This document shows, piece by piece, positions 1-10,559 of a stretch of DNA of 64,000 nucleotides (position 1 is its first letter; the number at the start of each line of letters is the position of its first letter). The notes below the pieces were generated by a model. It was not told the DNA's origin, ran no database searches, and was given only the letters and a program-made list of their open reading frames with translations. The DNA comes from Taudactylus pleione (lineage: Eukaryota; Chordata; Amphibia; Anura; Myobatrachidae), in NCBI GenBank assembly GCA_031769625.1, contig JAUIMM010000636.1, forward strand, positions 6,716,501 to 6,780,500, in the 5' to 3' direction. A program made the translations under genes and the position numbers.

Positions 1-1389
1 TCAATTGTCTAAATCCCACTGCACTAATGGCGGATACCGGACGCACGTCTAACACCAACATAGCAGTCAAGGCCTCAGTTATACGTTTTGCTTCAGGATG
101 ACTGCTGTCGTACTTCATCCTCCTCGCTAAGGACTGTTGGACGGTCAATTGTTTAGTAAAAGTAGTGGTGTTCCTACTTCCTCTCTGGGATGATGAACGA
201 CTCCCAGCAGCAGCAACAGCAGCAGCGGCAGCAGGAGGCGTAGCAATGCAGGATCCTCCGGAGGAATCCCGGATAGGAGAGTCAGTCATGCCAGTGACAT
301 GGCCTGCAGGACTACTTCCGATCCTGACTAAGGAGGATATTGACAAGGAGGGAGTTGACGGTGTGGTTTGCAGGCGCCTGGATACAACAGGACAACGGGA
401 TTTAGGTGTCCCTGGACTGCTTACGGTCTTAGCCAAAGTTTCTGAACTTGACAGTAACTTATTATGAACGCGCTGCAGGTGCCGTATAAGGGAGGATGTT
501 CCTAGGTGGTTAACGTCCCTACCCCTAATTATTCCACCTTTACATATGGTACATATGGCAAGACAGTTGTTGTCCGGATTTGGATAGAAATATTGCCAGA
601 CCAAAGAGGTGGAATGTTTGGTCTTCTGCCCAGGCATGACCGTGATGGGCTTTTTCATCCCACGGACAACAACTGTCTCCCCCGGAGCCTGATTTAAACA
701 AACCACATCACCATCAGAATCCCCCTCGCCAACTTCCTCCTCAGCGCCAGCTACACCAGTATCCTCATCCTGTTGTACTTCAACAGTGACATCTTCAATT
801 TGCATATCAGCAAGTGGACTGTGGGTGCGCCTTTCAGCACTTGCAGGGGGCGTGCAAATGGTGGAAAGAGCCACCTCTTCCCGTACAGTGCTGGGAAGGT
901 CAGGCATCGCAACCGCCACCACACTTGGACTCTCCTTGGGGATTTGTGATATCTTCTTAGAACGCACAGTTCTTTGCTGTGCTTTTGCCAGCTTATCTCG
1001 TTTGATTTTTTTAGCGGGAGGAGGTCTTCCATCGTCATGTGAAGCTGAACCACTAGTCATGAACATACTAGTCATACTAGTATGACACACACTAGTCATA
1101 GGGAAAGACCTTAGCTGTTCCTTGCCACTCCGTGTCATAAATGGCATATTGGCAAGTTTACGTTTCTCTTCAGATTATTTAAATGTTTTTTTAAGGTCAT
1201 TTTCCTGAACTTTGTCATTTGGGATTGTATGTGGCTTCTACTATGACATTGGGCATCGGCCTTGGCAGACGACGTTGATGGCATGTTATCGTCTATGTCA
1301 TGACTAGTGGCAGCAGCTTCAGCACTAGGAGGAAGTGGTTCTTGATCTTTCTCTATTTTATTTTTATCGGAGAAAGTTTGGTTCTCCAT
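1..1389 (-). pseudogene. hAT transposase, N-terminal part with BED zinc finger, frameshifted
   Basis: Translation starts at 1389 and opens with the same residues as the intact copy-2 ORF (MENQTFSDKNKIEKD against MEDQTFSDKNKIEKD). A one-base loss in a T-run near 1185 shifts the frame, and an extra ACTAGTCATACTAGT-type duplication lies at about 1060-1100. The BED finger is encoded at about 470-640, with the C-x2-C and H-x4-H arrangement seen in copy 2. At 1-150 the minus strand reads KQLTVQQSLARRMKYDSSHP and RITEALTAMLVLDV, the start of the hAT catalytic region, matching copy 3. hAT transposases act in the nucleus and bind element ends through the BED finger. The product here would be truncated. 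The rest of the gene is outside the window. Confidence 0.8.
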
Positions 1390-1429
1390 TTATGTTATAT
1401 CGATTTGATATATACGTGCGGCTAAGACG

Positions 1430-2560
1430 CACACAAACACAGAAAATATTTTTTTTATTTTTGCTGGAGAGTAGTGCACTTTGTGGGTTACACCACCCTT
1501 TAAGAAATGAGCCAGCTGGCTCTTTACTTATGGGACACAGGTGCACACTTGGCACTGCTCCTTTGTTGATGCACGTGCGGCTACTGCGCACACAATTCAC
1601 AAACACAGAAAATGTTTTTTTATTTGGTTTGGAGTGTACTCTGGGGGTTACAGCACCCTTTAAAGGTTAAGCCAGCCGGCCCTTTACTTATGACACAGGC
1701 GCACGCTTGGCACTACTTTATTGATGCACGTGCGGCTACTGCGCACACAATTCACAAACACAGAAAATATTTTTTTATTTGGTTTGGAGTGTACTTTGGG
1801 GTTTACAGCACCCTTTAACGGTCAAGCCAGCTGGCCCTTTACTTATGACACAGGCGCACGCTTGGCGCTGCTCCTTTGTTGATGCACGTGCGGCTACTGC
1901 GCACACAATTCACAAACACAGAAAATATTTTTTTATTTGGTTTGGAGTGTACTTTGGGGGTTACAGCACCCTTTAACGGTCAAGCCAGCCGGCCCCTTTA
2001 CTTATGACACAGGCGCACGCTTGGCACTACTTTGCTGATGCACGTACGCTACTGCGCACTCAATTCACAAACACAGAAAATATTTTTTTATTTGGTTTGG
2101 ACTGGGGTGTACTTTGGGGGTTACAGCACCCTTTAACGGTCAAGCCAGCCGGCCCTTTACTTATGACACAGGCGCACGCTTGGCACTACTTTGTTGATGC
2201 ACGTGCGGCTACTGCGCACACAATTCACAAACACAGAAAATATTTTTTTATTTGGTTTGGAGTGTACTTTGGGGGTTACAGCACTCTTTAACGGTCAAGC
2301 CAGCCGGCCCTTTACTTATGACACAGGCGCACGCTTGGCACTACTTTGTTGATGCACGTGCGGCTACTGCGCACACAATTCACAAACACAGAAAATATTT
2401 TTTTATTTGGTTTGGAGTGTACTTTGGGGGTTACAGCACCCTTTAACGGTCAAGCCAGCCGGCCCTTTACTTATGACACAGGCGCACGCTTGGCACTACT
2501 TTGTTGATGCACGTGCGGCTACTGCGCACACAATTCACAAACACAGAAAAAATATTTTTT
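1430..2560 (-). repeat. Tandem array of about seven 156-bp units in hAT copy 1
   Basis: The block GCACGTGCGGCTACTGCGCA recurs at about 1574, 1726, 1882, 2040 (variant), 2198, 2354 and 2509, giving a period near 156 bp. Each unit also holds CAGCACCCTTTAACGG and a T-run after AATATT. The array sits just upstream of the transposase start, in what would be leader or promoter. Each unit contains the palindrome CACGTG. Short reading frames in the array simply follow the repeat and are not genes. Confidence 0.9.
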
Positions 2561-2569
2561 TTTTGCACT

Positions 2570-2900
2570 TGGGGGGAGCACCCCTGACGGACAGAGCACC
2601 CCCTGGACAACACTACAGCACCCCTTTAGGACTGGGACACTGCACAGGACTTTGGAGTGGACACAGCCCCTATGGAGAACTGACTGCACAACACAGTCCA
2701 GCCAGCCCCTATGGACTTTGAAGTAGTGGACACAGCCCCTATTAACAACAGCAGCACAGCACAACACAACCAGCCCCTATGGACTTTGAAGTAGTGGACA
2801 CAGCCCCTATGGACAACAGCAGCACAGCGCAGCACAGCGCAGCACAGCACAGCACAACACTACTCTGCACTACACTACACTACACTACACAGCCCAGCCA
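2570..2900 (-). repeat. Short tandem repeats in hAT copy 1 leader
   Basis: Three imperfect copies of a block containing CCCCTATGGACTTTGAAGTA are followed by AGCACAGC-type and ACTAC repeats. The same block lies at 12970-13310 in copy 2, and its reverse complement (GGGGCTGGCTGTTGTCC type) lies in copy 3 at 15680-15980. This is family structure rather than chance expansion. Confidence 0.75.
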
Positions 2901-2904
2901 GCCC

Positions 2905-3135
2905 TAACTCCCACCCTCCCTCTTCACTGTCCACAGCCGAGTGAGAAAATGGCGCCGACGCGGGTACCTTATATAGGATCCAAAACCCGCGAGACCCGGA
3001 AGGCGGGATGATGACGTTTTGCCTCGATTTCAGATCCGAGTCAGGCGGGAAAAGTCGAGCCTGACTCGGATCTGCCTCGGATCGGGGGGGCTCGGGGGGG
3101 TTCGGATTTCAGAAATCCGAACCCGCTCACCCCTA
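2905..3135 (-). promoter_or_regulatory. Terminal region of hAT copy 1 with TATA-like box and subterminal palindromes
   Basis: On the minus strand a TATATAAGG box lies at about 2969-2977, downstream of the terminus and upstream of a non-coding leader, in the place expected of a transposase promoter. Between the box and the terminus are two inverted pairs: AGATCCGAGTCAGGC with its complement at 3031-3075, and a near-perfect hairpin around TTTCAGAAA at 3100-3126. The block is conserved in copies 2 and 4 and recognisable in copy 3. Promoter activity is inferred. Confidence 0.5.
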
Positions 3136-3371
3136 ATATATATATATATAATATATATATATTCATACACTGTATGATACAGAACCACTTGTATATTGTT
3201 CTTACACCATCCCATGTTATGATGGGTATGATGTTGTAATATTGGTCCCTCACATTTATAGGACTATACACACTGGTAGGGGCCATATGCTATATAACAA
3301 CTGGCTGGGATAGGTATGTCATATATCCCAGTCACTCTGCCAGGCAATGCAACTACTGCCTGACTGAACCA
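3136..3371. other. Unassigned flank with AT dinucleotide run
   Basis: An alternating AT stretch covers 3136-3163 next to the hAT terminus. The rest shows no open frame or recognised repeat. Confidence 0.5.
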
Positions 3372-4328
3372 TGTGTGATACCCCCAAAGCAGCTGTTTTC
3401 CCTTGCATGGAAGGGGTTAATAGCTAGGAGTTAGGACCAAGCTGCTCCCCTAGAGATGGTTCTGCCACCTTTAGTAGGGAAACTAAAGAAAGGCTGTTTG
3501 GGGCAGAGCTAGAGAAGCCCATTAAGTCCTATATAAGACTGGGAGAAGAACAGCATGTTCGTGTGAGCAGAGGCTGAGTTTACGGACACACATGATATCT
3601 GAGGAGAGCTGCAGTGGTGAACCAAGCTTTGCTGCCTGAGAGGATCTCCAGAGACAGACTGGTCTGTGCTGAGAGCGGACAGAGGGCAGAGCTTCCTGCA
3701 GAATCTGACAATTGTAGATATCAGCAGCAGAGAGTCTCCTATTGCTATAAAGGAGGGTTGGGGAACCTTTTTTTTGCTGAGGGGCATTCTGATTTATAAA
3801 ATTTTATTTGCAGGGCTGGTGCAGGCCATGACCCCTACGTGTGATGTTACACGGGCGGGGTCACAATTGCTGTTGATTACAGCAATGCCCGAAGCATCCT
3901 GAGGATGCTCCAGGGAGCTGTAAGGTCAGCAGTGTGACCATCTGAAGCTTCCTAAGGATGCTCCAGGTGGCATTGCTGCGTAGATTTTGGCTGCGGGTTG
4001 CAACTCTAGGCACCCTGCTGGCCAGATGAGGCTAGCAGCATAAAGCTCCTATTGCCTAATCATATGATTAAGGGGGCCTTTAACGGCCCCCGTGCCTGAG
4101 GTTCCACATCCCTGCTGTAAAGAGAGACACAGTGAGTAACCATTGCCTGAACTTACACAAATCTACAGCATTCATAATCAGAGAGAGAGAGTGAGCACAT
4201 AGAGAAATAAAGCCCAGGAGCTGATTCAGTTGTTTTCTGCAACAAGGACAGTCCCAGTGCACACAAGTGCAGGACACGATTATAGCAGTAGGTCAGTGTA
4301 CCTGCTGCCTCAGTGAGAGCTATCTGTG
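3372..4328 (+). mobile_element. LTR-like segment, split by a small hAT element
   Basis: The segment begins TGTGATACCCCC and has CCTATATAAG near 3527 followed by a GC-balanced leader. After the insert at 3753-4114 it has AATAAAG near 4206. A TATA box followed at a distance by a polyadenylation signal, with no coding, fits a solo LTR. The right end is unclear and no target duplication was found, so the call is tentative. Confidence 0.3.
3753..4114. mobile_element. Short non-autonomous hAT element nested in the LTR-like segment
   Basis: The ends are imperfect inverted repeats (GGGTTGGGGAACC at the left, GGTTCCACATCCCTG at the right). They are flanked by 8-bp copies CTATAAAG (3745-3752) and CTGTAAAG (4115-4122), one mismatch apart. 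An 8-bp duplication and such ends are typical of hAT MITEs. There is no coding content. Confidence 0.65.
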
Positions 4329-4740
4329 GGCCTGATTCGGACCCGCTCGTGAGTGAAGGACGCTCGCAAGCGGGTCGATGGTGCCGAAGTGCGCATACGC
4401 ACGATGGCGGGAGCTCCATCGTGCGCATGCGCGAGACCCGGCGAGCGACGAGGAAGTCGTCGCTCCGGGTCTCGCGCCAAAGGGGGCGTGCTGTCGATGG
4501 TGAGTGACAGCACGCCCCCTTTGGCGGGCATGCCGGGGGCGTGGCTGCCAGACGGAGGCGTTCCCATGGGAACGCCTACCTTCTGGGTCCGGCCCCACTG
4601 ACATCGCTAGTGATAGAGCCAAAATCACTCCAGGGCTTGCGGTCACCTCACCGAGACCCTACCGCAGGGTCTCGTTGCAAGCCCGATAGTCGCGATTGTC
4701 TTGACCATCGCGACCATCATCATGGACGCTCGCTATAGCT
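4329..4740. repeat. GC-rich block of consecutive perfect hairpins
   Basis: Four strong hairpins follow each other: about 19-20 bp stems at 4431-4451 and 4457-4475; a perfect 21-bp stem at 4475-4495 with 4506-4526 around a 10-base loop; a 22-base perfect palindrome at 4556-4577 centred on CCATGG; and CGAGACCCT paired with AGGGTCTCG inside GGCTTGC and GCAAGCC at about 4634-4683. The block is far richer in CpG than its surroundings. It is probably a foldback MITE of a dispersed family. No coding frame is convincing. Confidence 0.6.
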
Positions 4741-4848
4741 GTGGGTGAGTCATCGCGGCAGTCTAGGGGAAGCTGTAGTTAAATGCACAAAGTGTTAAAT
4801 CACAAAGTGTGCTAACATAATAGTTAATCAAACAGTTGAACAAACATT
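4741..4848. other. Unassigned spacer
   Basis: AT-balanced sequence with a CACAAAGTGT duplication. Nothing recognised. Confidence 0.4.
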
Positions 4849-5102
4849 GAAGGCACCCATACATCAGAGATGGATCGGTGCGATCAGATCGGAAACGCCA
4901 ACCGGCAGACATTGATGTTCCGCGATCCCTCGCAGGATTGGTGAAATTCTACATGTTAAATTTCACTGATCTGCCAATCATTTTTTGATCATGATCGGCA
5001 AATCTCTGAAAATCAACATGTTGGATTTCACCGATCTGCCGACCAAGCATCTCTCGATTGCTACATCGCGGCGATCCATCTCTGATGTATGGGGCCTTAA
5101 GG
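4849..5102. mobile_element. MITE with terminal inverted repeats
   Basis: The left end reads AAGGCACCCATACATCAGAG and the right end reads CTCTGATGTATGGGGCCTTA, inverted copies continuing into GATGGATCG and CGATCCATC. The interior also has inverted ATTTCACTGATCTGCC and GATCGGCAAAT parts. It is non-coding, about 250 bp. The superfamily is not certain; a TTAA or TAA flank is possible. Confidence 0.65.
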
Positions 5103-5659
5103 CAGTGGTCTCCAATGTTAATTGAGGTGTAAGCTACTTTAGAAAAATGAAACCTCCTGAAGAGCTACTAAAATTGTAGAAAAAAAAAATCTGGCTATTC
5201 ACCGGACAATTGAAGGTAATTTAATGAAAAAAAAATGTTTAATAGAAAATTAAAAATGCATTTAATTATTACAATGATATTGTTGTAGTTTGTAAATAAA
5301 AATTAAGCACAGGCACATTTCAATGTTAATTACCGGCTCCAAGGAGGTATGTGCAGTAGAGGACCAAAACATATAGGCAGGGCTGCTGTGTGATTTTCCA
5401 GCAGGACTGGGCAGGAGCAATTTGCTCCGCCATAGCACAGATGCTGTGGGTAGAACCACATCAGGTGATTGATGTAGAGGTTGCGGCAATCACCTGATGT
5501 GCTTCCTTGTTGCTCCATCAATGGTGTCAATGCCACGGGGAAGCACACGTCAGAGGTCACTTCCTCCTAGTTGACTCGGCAGTAATGTAGCTAGGCGAGC
5601 TACCAAAATTAAGACTGCAAGCTAGCGGTAGCTCACAAGCTACAGGTTGGAGACCCCTG
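5103..5659. mobile_element. Non-autonomous hAT element (about 557 bp)
   Basis: The ends are CAGTGGTCTCCAA and TTGGAGACCCCTG, inverted repeats of classic hAT form. Flanks CCTTAAGG (5095-5102) and ATATAAGG (5660-5667) match at six of eight positions, consistent with an old 8-bp duplication. No transposase remains inside. Confidence 0.65.
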
Positions 5660-5689
5660 ATATAAGGTAATTTCAGATTTAAAAAACTG

Positions 5690-6062
5690 TGATTTCTTTA
5701 AATTCTGTCCAAAAAGAACTTGCCTAAAACTCTCCATGCACTATGCATTTCTTTTCATCAAAACACTCTATTGTACTTTCTCTGATATAACATCCTTAAC
5801 TTCCCTGCATCTCAACTGCTCATTGCAGCTTTATTGATTTACTCCGCTCCTCTAAAAACTCACATTTCAATCCTTCTGCTTTTATTAGCTGGTGACATAT
5901 CACCAAATCCAGGTCCCATACACATACAGCTGATTTACTATGGAATAAAAATTCTGCAAACTTTATACACATCACGAGTCTCCCATCACCCTCCAAATCA
6001 CTAAATGTGCCTAATGAAGACAGAGGGCATCTACATATGCAGGAAGTACTTTAAACCCCTAG
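5690..6062 (+). pseudogene. L2-like LINE, ORF2 N-terminal fragment
   Basis: The plus strand at about 5875-5925 encodes LLLLLAGDISPNPGPI, the hallmark opening of L2/CR1-type LINE ORF2 proteins ahead of the endonuclease. Surrounding sequence carries several stops. The LINE continues at 6690 after an unrelated insert. Decayed and without function. Confidence 0.55.
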
Positions 6063-6689
6063 GCAAATAGGACAGTATTAAATTAGCTGCATGCAGAGTT
6101 GATGGTTAATCTATTTTCAGGCTAAGCCTATATCCAAGTTGCTGGAGAATTGTGGGGGTGGGGTTAGGCATGTATAGCACTGCTACTTCCTGTATTCTGT
6201 CTCTATTCAGAAATTGCCCCTCCCTTCCCACCCAAATGTTTTACTAATTTTTGTGTTGCCTTTTTTTTTTTCTTGGCATTTTGGCAGGAAAGAATGCCAG
6301 CTGGTGGATCAGTGAATGATTAATAGGGTACTCTCCTGTAATATACCCTTTGGCTGATCGGCCCCACTGGGGCAGCAGTTTTGGTTGGCTAACCAGGCTG
6401 CATTGGTATAAGGGAGTATTAATTTCCTATGTGCTTGCTAACTGGGCATTTGTCCCTGCAAGATTTATAGTTATATCATTTTGATAGTCATTGATCTCTG
6501 ATAGCTACTGTTTCTTTCGGTTGCCACCATATTTCTAAGATCTGATTTATTAATAAAAAGGCTGACCGGTTTAAAGGCCACTTACTGTCTCCGTGTCATT
6601 ATTCATCAGAGTTGTTAAGTTATATTTATTGTGATATTTATGCACTGCTTAAGGTAATAGTGTCAATTGCTGATAGGGCGTTTATGGAA
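6063..6689 (+). other. Insert between LINE fragments, possible solo LTR
   Basis: This stretch separates two parts of an L2-like LINE. It has a TGTGGGGGTGGGG start near 6151, a pyrimidine run near 6263, AATAAAAAGG near 6554, and a possible CA end near 6608. The pattern resembles a solo LTR, but no clean target duplication is visible and no family was recognised. Confidence 0.25.
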
Positions 6690-7212
6690 TCCACACTCTT
6701 TCACAACTTATCATTATTTTCAGCAACTGACCACCTCTCCACAACAACTACTGTCACCAATTTCTACATTCACTTCTCCTGAGACTGCTGTTTCATACCT
6801 TAACCAAACTCTTTAAATAGCCCTTCATGAAGTAGCGCCAGCTACTACCCATTAAACTTCTCGTAAACTGAGATGACAACCATGGCTTTCCCCAGCAATA
6901 AAACACCTACAAAAACTCTCACGTAAAGCAGAATGTCAGTGAATGTATCTTACTCCAAATGACTACTTCATATACTGTATAGTAGCAATCCAACCATCTC
7001 TCATCCTAACCCTCTCTCCTGTGCTCATTATCTACCCCATCTGTGTCTAACCCGGTCTGTCTGCCTCTCCCATTTAGAATGTAAGCTCTCATGAGCAGGG
7101 CCCTCTTCTCTCATGTGCTTTTCCTTCCTTTACTTATATTGCTATCTACTCTATACTCCTTACAAAAGCACCTAACCCTTGACTTTTGCCATCCTGCTAC
7201 TGTTGCAGCAAT
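6690..7212 (+). pseudogene. L2-like LINE, endonuclease-RT linker fragment and 3' end
   Basis: Around 6830-6950 a broken frame reads LHEVAPATT and QPWLSPAIKHLQKLSRKAE, which fits the linker of L2/CR1-type ORF2 between endonuclease and reverse transcriptase. From about 6960 the sequence joins the 3' segment containing TTTAGAATGTAAGCTCTCAT and GAGCAGGGCCCTC. That segment is shared with 14300-14770 and 26160-26712. The RT core is deleted. Confidence 0.5.
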
Positions 7213-7217
7213 ATTTA

Positions 7218-8395
7218 CAGTGCATCTGGAAAGTATTCACAATGCTTCACTTTTTACCACATTTTGTTATGTTTTTCTATAGACCTCCGAGACAGGATTG
7301 CCTCAAGGCACAAATCTGGGGAAGGGTACAGAAAAATATCTGCTGCTTTGAAGGTCCCAATGAGCACAGTGGCCTTCACCATCTGTCAATGGAAGAAGTT
7401 AAGAACCACCAGGACTTTTCCTAGAGTTGGCCGGCCATCTAAACTGAGCAATCGGGAGAAGGGCCCTAGTCAGTGAGGTGACCAAGAACCTGATGGTCAC
7501 TCAGTCAGAGCTACAGTATTCCTCACTGAAGAGAGAGAACCTTCCAGAAGGACAACATCTCTGCAGCAATCCACCAATCAGGCCTGTATATTAGAGTGGC
7601 CAGATGGAAGCCACTCCTTAGTAAAAAGCACATGGCAGCCCACCTGGAGTTTGCCAAAATGCACCTAAAGGACTCTCTGGTCTGATGAGAGAAAGATTGA
7701 ACTCTTTGGCATGAATGCCAGGTGTTATGTTTGGAGCAAACCAGGCACTGCTCTTCACCAGGCCAATACCATCCCTACAGTAAAGCATGGTGGTGGCAGC
7801 ATCATGCTGTGGGGATGTTTTTCAGTGGCAGGAACTGGAGGACTAGTCAGGATAGAGGGAAAGATGAATGCAGCAATGTACAGAGACATCCTGGATGAAA
7901 CCTGCTCCAGAGCGCTCTTGACCTTAGACAGGGGCAATGGTTCATCTTTCAGCAGAGCAACAACCCTAAGCACACAGCCAAGATATCAAAGGAGTGGCTT
8001 TAGGACAACTCTGTGAATGTCCTTGAGTGGCCCAGTCAGAGCCTAGACTTGAATCCAATTGAACATCTCTGGAGAGATCTGAAAATGGCTGTGCACCGAT
8101 GCTTCCCATCCAACCTGAGTTAGCTTGAGAGGTGCTGCAAAGAGGAATGGGTGAAACTGCCCAAAGATAGGTGTGCCAAGCTTGTGGCATCATATTCAAA
8201 AATACATGAGGCTGTAATTTCTGCCAAAGGTGCATCAACAAAGTATTGAGCAAAGGTTGTGAATACTCTTATGTACGTGTGATTTCTTAGTTAAGTTTTT
8301 TTATGAAATTTGCAAAAATCTCAAAAAACTTGTTACACGTTGTCATTATGGGGTATTGTGTGTAGAATTGTGAGGACAAAAATAGTGAATCAGGC
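7218..8395 (+). mobile_element. Decayed Tc1/mariner element A
   Basis: It starts with CAGTGCATCTGGAAAGTATT directly after a TA (7216-7217), the form of a Tc1 terminus. The right side keeps only part of the terminal region (TTATGGGGTATTGTGTGTAG at about 8350), with no clean inverted end. The sequence jumps from the 5' terminus straight into the transposase HTH, so the leader is deleted. Confidence 0.7.
7289..8250 (+). pseudogene. Tc1 transposase remnant
   Basis: Scattered frames encode an HTH segment (RHKSGEGYRKISAALKVPMS at about 7311), then the Tc1 core segment [19 protein letters not shown] at about 7780-7840, then [23 protein letters not shown] sequence near 8030-8080 containing the third catalytic Glu region. 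Several frameshifts and stops break it, and part of the middle is missing. The intact enzyme would cut and paste at TA sites. This copy cannot be active. Confidence 0.75.
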
Positions 8396-8895
8396 TCTGA
8401 ATCAGGGAAGAAACTGCCATCCCAAGACATCCTACCACTTCACAGTGATCTGAGTTATAGCAAATTTGGCAGATTTATTTATTTTCAACAGGAAAATATA
8501 AATTTTTCACAACAGTATAGCGCAATTATAATCAGTTAAACAGCTGGGTGGTGGATATGACATCATATTCTGTGTTCAGATTGGAATTTTATTTTGGATG
8601 TAAATGCATTTATTATGTGCTTGATTCATTGGGTCCCTCGTGGAATGTATTCTATTTTTAAACTAAGATTCAGTCCTTCTCAATAAATGTTTTAGCAAAA
8701 ACAAGTTTTTATTTTTTTAATCAGTCATAACTTATTATCCTCTATATGGCACCACAAGGGTTCTGCAATACCTTACAAAGTACATAAACAAATGAGAACA
8801 CAATAAAAAAGTTATTAATAGTACAACACAATGATGGATTCCCGACAGTCACAATACCGACAGAAGAATCCTGACAAGGGTCAAAATACAGATGG
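8396..8895. other. Unassigned AT-rich stretch
   Basis: No coding or recognised repeat. GATTCCCGACAGTCACAATA at 8836-8855 resembles, inverted, the block at 14230-14265, so hAT copy 2 may have inserted into an older repeat. Confidence 0.35.
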
Positions 8896-8903
8896 GTCCA
8901 CAT

Positions 8904-9525
8904 TAGGGGTGTACACCGGCCACTTTTCGTGTTTTGGTTTTGGATCTGGATCTTTCTTCGTGTTTTGGATCTGGATTGGTTTTGCCAAAACCACCCTTCC
9001 GTGTTTTGGGTTCTGGGTTTTGTGTTTTGGATCTGTATTTTTTTTTTTAAAAAGCATAAAAACAGCTTAAATCACAGAATTTGAGGGTTTTTCTGCTCCT
9101 ATGCAATTATTAACCTCAATAACCTTCATTTCCACTCATTTCCAGTCTATTCTGAACACCTCACATTATTGTTTTTATGGCCAAAAGATTGCACCGAGGT
9201 AGCTGGATGACTATGCTAAGCGACACGAGTGGGCGGCACAAACACGTGGCCCATCTAGGAGTGACACTGCAGTGGCAGACAGGATGGCAGTTTGAAAAAC
9301 TAGGCCCCAAACAGTACATACTGCAAAGAAAAAAAAGAGGTGCAAGATGGAATTGTCCTTGGGCCCTCCCACCCACCCTTATGTTGTATATACAGGACAT
9401 GCACACTTTAATAAACCAATCATTTCAACGCCAGGGTCTGCCACATGACTGTGGCTGAAATGATTGGTTCGTTTGGGCCCCCACAAAACAAGCTGGCAAT
9501 TAATGTGTCCCTGCACAAACTGGCT
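8904..9525 (-). other. 3' non-coding end of hAT copy 2
   Basis: Repeated TGTTTTGGATCTGG-type words lie just inside the terminus, followed by a segment with AAATGATTGGTT inverted with AACCAATCATTT (about 9414-9467). The same features occur in reverse in copy 3 at 22890-22950 and 24370-24500. The repeated words may be subterminal transposase-binding sites. Confidence 0.6.
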
Positions 9526-10551
9526 CTACGGAGGCAAGATGTCGTCCTCATCCTCCTCATCCACCGATTCCTTGGATAAAACAGGAAAAAGGGATTTAGG
9601 TTTCCCTGGACTGCTTACGGTCTTAGCCAAAGTTTCTGAACTTGACAGTAACTTTTTATGAACGCGCTGCAGGTGCCGTATAAGGGAGGATGTTCCTAGG
9701 TGGTTAACGTCCCTACCCCTACTTATTTCACCTTTACATATGGTACATATGGCAAGACAGTTGTTGTCCGGATTTGGATAGAAATATTGCCAGACCAAAG
9801 AGGTGGAATGTTTGGTCTTCTGCCCAGGCATGAACGTGATGGGCTTTTTCATCCCACGGACAACAACTGTCTCCCCCGGAGCCTGATTTAAACAAACCGC
9901 ATCACCATCAGAATCCTCCTCGCCAACTTCCTCATCAGTGCCAGCTACACCAGTATCCTCATCCTGTTGTACTTCAACAGTGACATCTTCAATTTGCATA
10001 TCAGCAAGTGGACTGTGGGTGCTCCTTTCAGCACTTGCAGGGGGCGTGCAAATGGTGGAAAGAGCCACCTCTTCCCGTCCAGTGCTGGGAAGGTCAGGCA
10101 TCGCAACCACCACCACACTTGGACTCTCCTTGGGGATTTGTGATATCTTCTTAGAAAGCACAGTTCTTCGCTGTGCTTTTGCCAGCTTAACTCTTTTGAT
10201 TTTTTTAGTGGGAGGAGGGCTTCCATCGTCATGTGAAGCTGAACCACTAGTCATGAACATAGGGATCGACCTTAGCCGTTCCTTGCGACTCCGTGTCGTA
10301 AATGGCATATTGGCAAGTTTACGTTTCTCTTCAGCTGATTTAAATGTTTTTTTCAAGGTCATTTTCCTGAACTTTGTCATTTGGGATTGTATGTGCCCTC
10401 TACTATGACATTGGGCATCGGCCTTGGCAGACGACGTTGATGGCATGTTATCGTCTATGTCATGACTAGTGGCAGCAGCTTCAGCACTAGGAGGAAGTGG
10501 TTCTTGATCTTTCTCTATTTTATTTTTATCGGAGAAAGTTTGGTCCTCCAT
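9526..10551 (-). CDS. BED zinc-finger protein, N-terminal part of hAT transposase
   Basis: An uninterrupted 341-aa frame. Residues 1-50 are acidic and serine-rich. Residues 113-129 are basic (TKKIKRVKLAKAQRR), a likely nuclear signal. Residues 196-217 are acidic. Residues 247-299 form a BED finger with Cys265, Cys269, Cys272, His293 and His298 around YPNPDNNCLAICTICKGEI and GTSSLIRHLQRVH. The frame ends DEEDEDDILPP at the internal deletion, so the RNase-H-like catalytic and dimerisation domains are gone. The ATG at 10551 is the family start, also present in copy 1. The frame stays open although the element cannot make transposase. A DNA-binding product without catalysis could act as a competitor of full transposase; this is inference. 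Alternatively the deletion is simply recent. Confidence 0.75.
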   Translation of the reverse strand: MEDQTFSDKNKIEKDQEPLPPSAEAAATSHDIDDNMPSTSSAKADAQCHSRGHIQSQMTKFRKMTLKKTFKSAEEKRKLANMPFTTRSRKERLRSIPMFMTSGSASHDDGSPPPTKKIKRVKLAKAQRRTVLSKKISQIPKESPSVVVVAMPDLPSTGREEVALSTICTPPASAERSTHSPLADMQIEDVTVEVQQDEDTGVAGTDEEVGEEDSDGDAVCLNQAPGETVVVRGMKKPITFMPGQKTKHSTSLVWQYFYPNPDNNCLAICTICKGEISRGRDVNHLGTSSLIRHLQRVHKKLLSSSETLAKTVSSPGKPKSLFPVLSKESVDEEDEDDILPP

Positions 10552-10559
10552 TTATGTTA

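Larger units (their letters stand above)
1..3135 (-). mobile_element. hAT transposon copy 1, 5' half, truncated by window edge
   Basis: The right end is the transposon terminus TAGGGGTGAGCGGGTT (minus strand, starting at 3135). The same terminus occurs at 13548 (copy 2) and 63786 (copy 4). Reading leftward on minus come a terminal GC-rich block with a TATA-like box, short tandem repeats, an array of about 156-bp repeats, and the transposase gene, which runs past base 1. Copies 1 and 2 are near-identical over this layout, so this is one recent family. The flanking duplicate cannot be checked because the other end lies outside. The terminus lies directly against an AT dinucleotide run at 3136. 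Confidence 0.85.

Noticed and set aside
1335..2721. Series of plus-strand ORFs of 65-111 aa with recurring HTIHKHRKYFFIWFG
   Set aside because: They are the translation of the 156-bp tandem repeat; the frame shifts each unit and there is no start or domain logic.
4310..4738. Several overlapping 60-108 aa ORFs on both strands
   Set aside because: Produced by CpG-rich palindromic sequence, open in many frames at once.
9938..10408. 156-aa plus ORF opposite the BED gene
   Set aside because: Shadow of the minus-strand coding frame; no domain.
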